Source of the DNA: Tetragonia tetragonoides
Lineage: Eukaryota > Streptophyta > Magnoliopsida > Caryophyllales > Aizoaceae
Assembly (NCBI GenBank): GCA_038025085.1
Contig: CM076140.1
Coordinates: forward strand, 19,469,501 to 19,533,500
Length of the DNA: 64,000 nucleotides
Direction of reading: 5' to 3'
Shown here: one piece after another, positions 59,740 through 64,000 of the stretch
Position numbering within the stretch: position 1 is the stretch's first letter
Layout of the letters: every line of letters starts with the position of its first letter
Translations under genes and position numbers: made by a program
The notes under the pieces: model-generated
Seen by the model: the letters and a program-made list of their open reading frames with translations, nothing else
Told to the model about the DNA's origin: nothing
Database searches by the model: none

Positions 59740-60306
59740 CTAAGGTGTTGAACCATATTTTGTAGTTGGACCTTCAAGTGTCATAAGAAAGATATTTGCA
59801 TAGAGACTCGAATCTATCCCTTTGATTTCCATACATGTAGTAAAGTTCCTTATATGACCATATGGGTCTTCTACTCCCTTGAACTTGGGGAGATTGGTCA
59901 AGGTGACCTTTTTCGGAAGTTTTGCATGGAAATCGGCATTGGGCTCCTCTTCTTCTTCTTTCATATAGTAGGTGCTATATGTGGAGTTCTTACGCATTAG
60001 TTGCTCAAGCTTTTCAAGCCTTCTATCAAGCTTGCTTGGAGGAGTATGATTCTCATCATCATCTTCATTAGTATGAGGTTTAGCCTTAACTTCATCTCTT
60101 AGCTTCTTGATTTCCTCATCTTGACCTTTGAGACGTGTGTTCATCTCAATGAGTTTCTCCAGAATGGCTTTCATGTCGTCACCTGGGATGGTAGAAAATG
60201 GAACTGAATCTGAATTTGAACTTGATCTTGAGCTTGGAGGTGGTGAAGGAAATAGTTTTCTAACTAATCTTCCTTTTTGATTTGGATGTTCCCACTTTGG
60301 GCTCAA
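59740..60306 (-). pseudogene. Tat-type gag, N-terminal part
   Basis: A 188-codon frame: Ser/Pro-rich start, coiled coil (LIEMNTRLKGQDEEIKKLRDE, about residues 51-71), acidic Glu run, then the retrotransposon gag core (LPKFKGVEDPYGHIRNF, about 139-155; FLMTLEGPTTKY). It shifts frame at the conserved W-x-x-L position; the remainder up to 59545 is in another frame. Confidence 0.8.
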
Positions 60307-61360
60307 CTTTCCTATCCTGGATCAAGGAGAAATAGAAGAATGAATTGAAGAGAAGGAGAGAAAAAAGAAAAAAAAAAGAGTTTATCCAATAATCTAGTCC
60401 CTTTATTTTTTTTTTATTTATTTTTGAATTTTCATTTGTTTTTTTTTTTGTTTTTTTTTAGGGACCTGGAAAATTGGATATAAAAAAAGGAAGGAATTTT
60501 TATTTTTTTGAAAAAGGAATATGGGAAGAGAGAAAAAGGGAAGTTTTGAAAATAGGAAAGGGAATATATACTCTTGACTAGGAATGGAAATATTATCAAC
60601 TTAATGGCAAAGAATACTCATAAGTAGGGAAAGGAATATATACTCTTGACTAGGGATGAAAATATTATCCACTTGGGGAAGGGGAATACTCTTAACTAAG
60701 GAAGACAATAGATTTTGGAAAATAACTCCTTCCTAATATGGACCCCTAGTTTATGGAAGTTTTGAAATCACGACCAAACATAATAAGAAAAGATCCTAAT
60801 GGGATCTATCCTAATATTCTATGATCCAAAACAACTACGCAAAGATTGCGTTCATATTATGGCAAACAACATAACGACACAAACAATGTGGTCAAAAAGA
60901 TCTAGCATGGACATGGGACTGAGTTTCGATCTAAAACATTGGTTCTAGTTCATGCAATTGGGTAGGCTTAAGGGTTTTGGTCAAAGGGAACTCATGATCA
61001 AGAATGTACAATAATCCGCGGGATGCGCCATAATATGATGCATTTTTGTTATCCTACTCGACGAATGGACGATTTCGTAGGACGGTACATGAGGTGGGGG
61101 GATCCATGTTTCTTGGCAAAGAGGAATCGAATGGATTCCCACCAAGGCACTTCACCACACTCCAAGGGCTAATAGAGGGTTATGAACTCGTAAAAACAAG
61201 TTCGGAAGTCACGCAAGCGCATGCAAATGAATGAAATGAATGCAAAAACAATAATTGATAATGAGCAATCACAATAACAATAATCACTCAAGGTCATGAA
61301 CCATGCAATTTTGACAATTAATCAAGATCAACTTTCAAGTTACACCCTCTTAATTAAATC
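60307..61360 (-). other. 5' leader of the Tat/Ogre-type element
   Basis: Non-coding region between primer site and gag, with T-rich runs (60395-60470) and a diverged direct repeat (AAGGGAATATATACTCTTGACTAGG-like at about 60555 and 60630). Confidence 0.5.
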
Positions 61361-61376
61361 CCTAGTGAAGTCGCCA
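61361..61376 (-). other. Primer-binding site of the Tat/Ogre-type element
   Basis: TGGCGACTTCACTAGG on the minus strand, one base after the 5' LTR. It resembles the tRNA-Arg-type primer site known for Ogre/Tat; the exact tRNA was not verified. Confidence 0.55.
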
Positions 61377-61377
61377 C

Positions 61378-63100
61378 TATAAGAACCCTCGAGGGGAATC
61401 AACCCCCCCGAGTGCCTCTCGCGGGTTCTTGGTCGAAAATCGAGCGGATTTTGTATTATTTAGAATTAATGGAAATTTGATTAAGATTACTAGGAAGTCG
61501 CCACCAAATTTTAAGGAAAACAAGGAAACCAATTTATCGAAAATAATCCAAGTCGAAAGTCTAAAGAGACTCCAACCCGAATTAAGTGCACCCCAATTCC
61601 GATTGAGAATATTGACTCGAATGACCCAATGGCCAAAGATTGAGTTCGGGGGTGTAGGTACGAATTGGGAAGGTGTTAGGCACCCAATTACGCCCGTTTT
61701 AATAAACGGCCTTTACTAATTGATCTTGATTAATTGATAATATTGCACGACTCCATACAAATCCGGTTGTCCAAAGTCCTAGATTTAACTAAGTGGGTTT
61801 GAACATCCATTAAATTATATGTTATCACTTTTGCATGCATTTAATCCAATTTACATAAGAACAGTAGAAAAAGATTAATTATTGCATGCTAAAATAAATT
61901 AAATCAACAACAATAATAAAATCCTCCAACCCTACCATGATTGCTAAATACGCCAAGTTCCTAAATTTCATCAATAAACGAGTTAGTAACTTCACGGCAA
62001 TTAAAACAATGCAATTGAATTAACCATAATCAAATATAAAATAAAACATGATTGAATTAATAGAAAATAGATTTGAAGATTAAATAGAGCCCTCAGGTGG
62101 AACCTTGAATGAATTAGAATTAAATGTCAATGCTCTTGAACTTGTAGTTGAGAAGGATTGAAGGTTGAATTAGAGGTTGGATGGTAGAGTTTGAAGGTAT
62201 TTTGATGGTGTTTAGAGCTGTTTATTTGATGATGGAGGAAGGGGATGGAGGAATATTGAGAGAATAGGGTTAATTAGAGAGCTTTAGGGTTTAATTTGAG
62301 TTCACCCTTGTGTTCCTCTTGAAAAAACGGAGGAAAAGAGTATATATAGAGGTAGGGTTAAGGTCTGGGACGGAACTGACAAAAGGGTCGGACAAAAAGT
62401 CCAACAGGCGCCTTTCGGAGGGGGCCCTTAGGCTTCCAAGCGGCTGCCGCTCAAACAAGCGGCATAGCCGCTACGACTAACGGTCTTTCAACTAGGACAA
62501 GTGGCTTAGCCGCTAGGGCAAGTGGTTCAGCCGCTCCGGCAAGTAGCGAGACAATGTTTGTCGGCCATAACTTCTTTGTTTCACCTCCGATTGACCTAGT
62601 TCTTTTTGCATTGGATTCCTTGTTCAAAGGGCTTTCGTTGGACATACTATTAGCCTAATTCTCATTAGTATTTATGGAGTTATGGCCCAAGCATTAGAGA
62701 GGTGTCAATTTCAGTATACCTTGCGGTAACTGGATCATATCTCATTCGTTTCTTATTGGACTTGGACCCATAATATGTCATTTTGAAGGTATTTGTATGA
62801 GGAATACATTTAAAGTAGTCCCACTTGGGAATTTTTCCTCTAATAAAGGATAATCCTATTTAAACCGTGGAGTGCGGTAATTAGAGCATCGCTTTCGTCC
62901 CATAACTTTGTCGAATCATATCTTTTGACTCCGGTGTCCGTTTGGGACAAGGTAAGGGGAGTTGGAAAGGTTATATAAAGGGGTATGTAATGAAATGGGT
63001 TTGACGCAAGTTACTCGATCATTGACATAGAATTCATATTCTAAATGTTGGTTATCGTCATTGGGCATATAAAAACGGGTGACACATTTTGGTGTCTATA
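61378..63100 (-). repeat. 5' LTR of the Tat/Ogre-type element (right-hand copy)
   Basis: Homologous throughout to 52773-54516. Both terminal dinucleotides have mutated: TATAAG at the start and TCTATA at the end instead of TGTAAG and TCTACA. Confidence 0.8.
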
Positions 63101-63363
63101 GGAGGTGACGGGGCCTTTGTTGTGTGGCTTGATCTATCGTGTATGACGGGGCCTTTGTGGCTTGTTCCGTCTCACCTCCTTTTAACCCTGGAGTATCTGC
63201 CTATTTACAGGACATTGAGCCGTTCTTGAGATGACCTAGATCTCCCCTACAATCTTATCTTTTTGGAATAAAATATATTATTATCCCATAAGATAATTAT
63301 CATATCTTTTGAGATAATTATCATATCTTTTAGGAGTCACTGGTTGACCAAATTTTGGTGTCT
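63101..63363 (-). repeat. Partial LTR of a second Tat/Ogre-type element
   Basis: Ends TTTTGGTGTCTACA at 63363, the same terminus as the neighbouring family, but the rest differs. It includes a duplicated GACGGGGCCTTTGT (about 63106, 63145) and a duplicated ATAATTATCATATCTTTT (about 63291, 63313). Probably interrupted by the first element, with its remainder left of 52773. Confidence 0.5.
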
Positions 63364-63553
63364 ACAAAAAGAACATGAATTTATTTATTTATTTGGTCGT
63401 TCACAGTTTCTACTCTTGCGGGCCAGAGGTAGTACAAGGATGGTGAGTATTTTTTTTGATGTGGCTGGACTTGAACAAATGAAGTATTCAAACTGCCTAC
63501 GTACTCATAAAGCGCAAAGTCCACTTTACAATATCAAGCCAATGTAGTTCAAT

Positions 63554-63554
<1 letters not shown>

Positions 63555-63609
<55 letters not shown>
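63555..63609. repeat. 55-nt poly(T) tract
   Basis: An uninterrupted T run between the integrase end and the LTR end. Its exact length should be treated as uncertain. Confidence 0.9.
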
Positions 63610-63610
<1 letters not shown>

Positions 63611-63647
63611 GGTATGCAGTTTAGACTTTTGCTTAGGAGTTTTACAT

Positions 63648-64000
63648 TTAGGCGTAGTATAGCTTCAAGAACTTTCCATTGATTGGACCAACTCGCACTA
63701 TTTTTTCATCCACAATCCTGTATGCGCCATTTGCGTAGACTTGTTGCATCACATAAGGACCATCCCATTTGAAGGTAAACTTGCTGCCTGTTTTGCGAAT
63801 GGTGATGATCGGCCTCCTTACCGCCAGAACCAAGTCACCTTCTTGAAAGAATCGTGGCTTCACTTTCTTGTTGAATGCCCGAGACAAACGAGCTTGATAA
63901 CACTACAACTTTTCTTGAGCATCTAGTCTTTTTTTGTCAAGTGCCTCCAATTCAGGTAGGCGCAGATTGTAATTTTCATCCTCTATAAGACCTTCTTGAA
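63648..64000 (-). pseudogene. Tat/Ogre integrase C-terminal domain (partial at right edge)
   Basis: Minus-strand frame with RLPELEALDKKRLDAQEKL, a stop, then SRAFNKKVKPRFFQEGDLVL and KFTFKWDGPYVM, the GPY/F module of Tat/Ogre integrases, ending GPINGKFLKLYYA and a stop. The upstream catalytic core lies beyond the window. An in-frame stop in the EKL-CYQ region indicates an inactive copy. Confidence 0.8.

Larger units (their letters stand above)
52773..63100 (-). mobile_element. Tat/Ogre-type LTR retrotransposon, gag-only, 10.3 kb
   Basis: LTRs at 52773-54516 and 61378-63100. The primer site (minus strand TGGCGACTTCACTAGG) is of the type reported for Tat/Ogre elements. The polypurine tract reads CCAAAGTGGGGGCTTC. 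Gag remnants lie at 59040-60306; protease, RT, RNase H and integrase were not found in 57245-59040. The 3' untranslated region holds large tandem repeats. Flanks GAAGG and GGAGG resemble a 5-bp duplication with one change. A gag-only element would need enzymes from a related autonomous copy. Confidence 0.8.

Overview
This is plant nuclear DNA, almost certainly from a eudicot. It is AT-rich, has multi-exon genes with GT-AG introns and long TE-filled introns, and carries plant-type Ty3/gypsy, LINE, hAT, Mutator, Helitron and Tourist elements. I cannot name the species from the sequence alone. Most of the 64 kb is transposon. Only three host genes can be supported, all on the minus strand: an NAD(P)-dependent epimerase/dehydrogenase resembling farnesol dehydrogenase (1-3108, cut by the left edge), an intronless A1-family (nepenthesin-like) aspartic protease (26435-27949), and a seven-exon DUF829/TMEM53-like alpha/beta-hydrolase-fold gene (29915-38407, 429 codons, reconstructed here from splice sites).

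Layout. 1-3291: the dehydrogenase gene with LINE debris in its third intron. 3292-24697: one very large nested Mutator-like insertion. It has a perfect 9-bp target duplication and related inverted ends, and it lies 184 bp upstream of the dehydrogenase start codon. Within the first 36 bp of its left end sit a 714-bp hAT element with a perfect 8-bp duplication and an 11.1-kb Ty3/gypsy chromovirus whose polyprotein is broken by stops and frameshifts. The rest of the Mutator-like element (15190-24688) is non-coding and made of several repeat families, largely duplicated in direct order. 24906-25436: a second hAT-like MITE. 26435-27949: the protease. 29077-29371: a Tourist MITE. 29915-38407: the hydrolase gene, with two opposed LINE fragments, a GAAACG-rich hAT element and a degraded MITE in its introns.

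38640-48800 is a roughly 10-kb nested palindrome. The outer arms are several kb apart and carry matching inverted 24-28-bp and 168-bp repeats. A separate inner foldback (about 41400-44265) has arms of about 1.4 kb. 49296-51957 is a Helitron-like element with a Tourist MITE inside it. 52773-63100 is a Tat/Ogre-type LTR element on the minus strand. It has gag remnants but no recognisable pol, and its 3' region carries a 1.06-kb unit (LTR end + polypurine tract + minisatellite) repeated three times. 63101-64000 is the 3' end of another Tat/Ogre element, with the integrase C-terminus running off the window.

The three host genes show no sign of a common pathway. The main biological message is architectural: TE insertions sit directly against the core promoters of two of the three genes. 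No RNA genes, CRISPR arrays or prokaryote-type operons were found.
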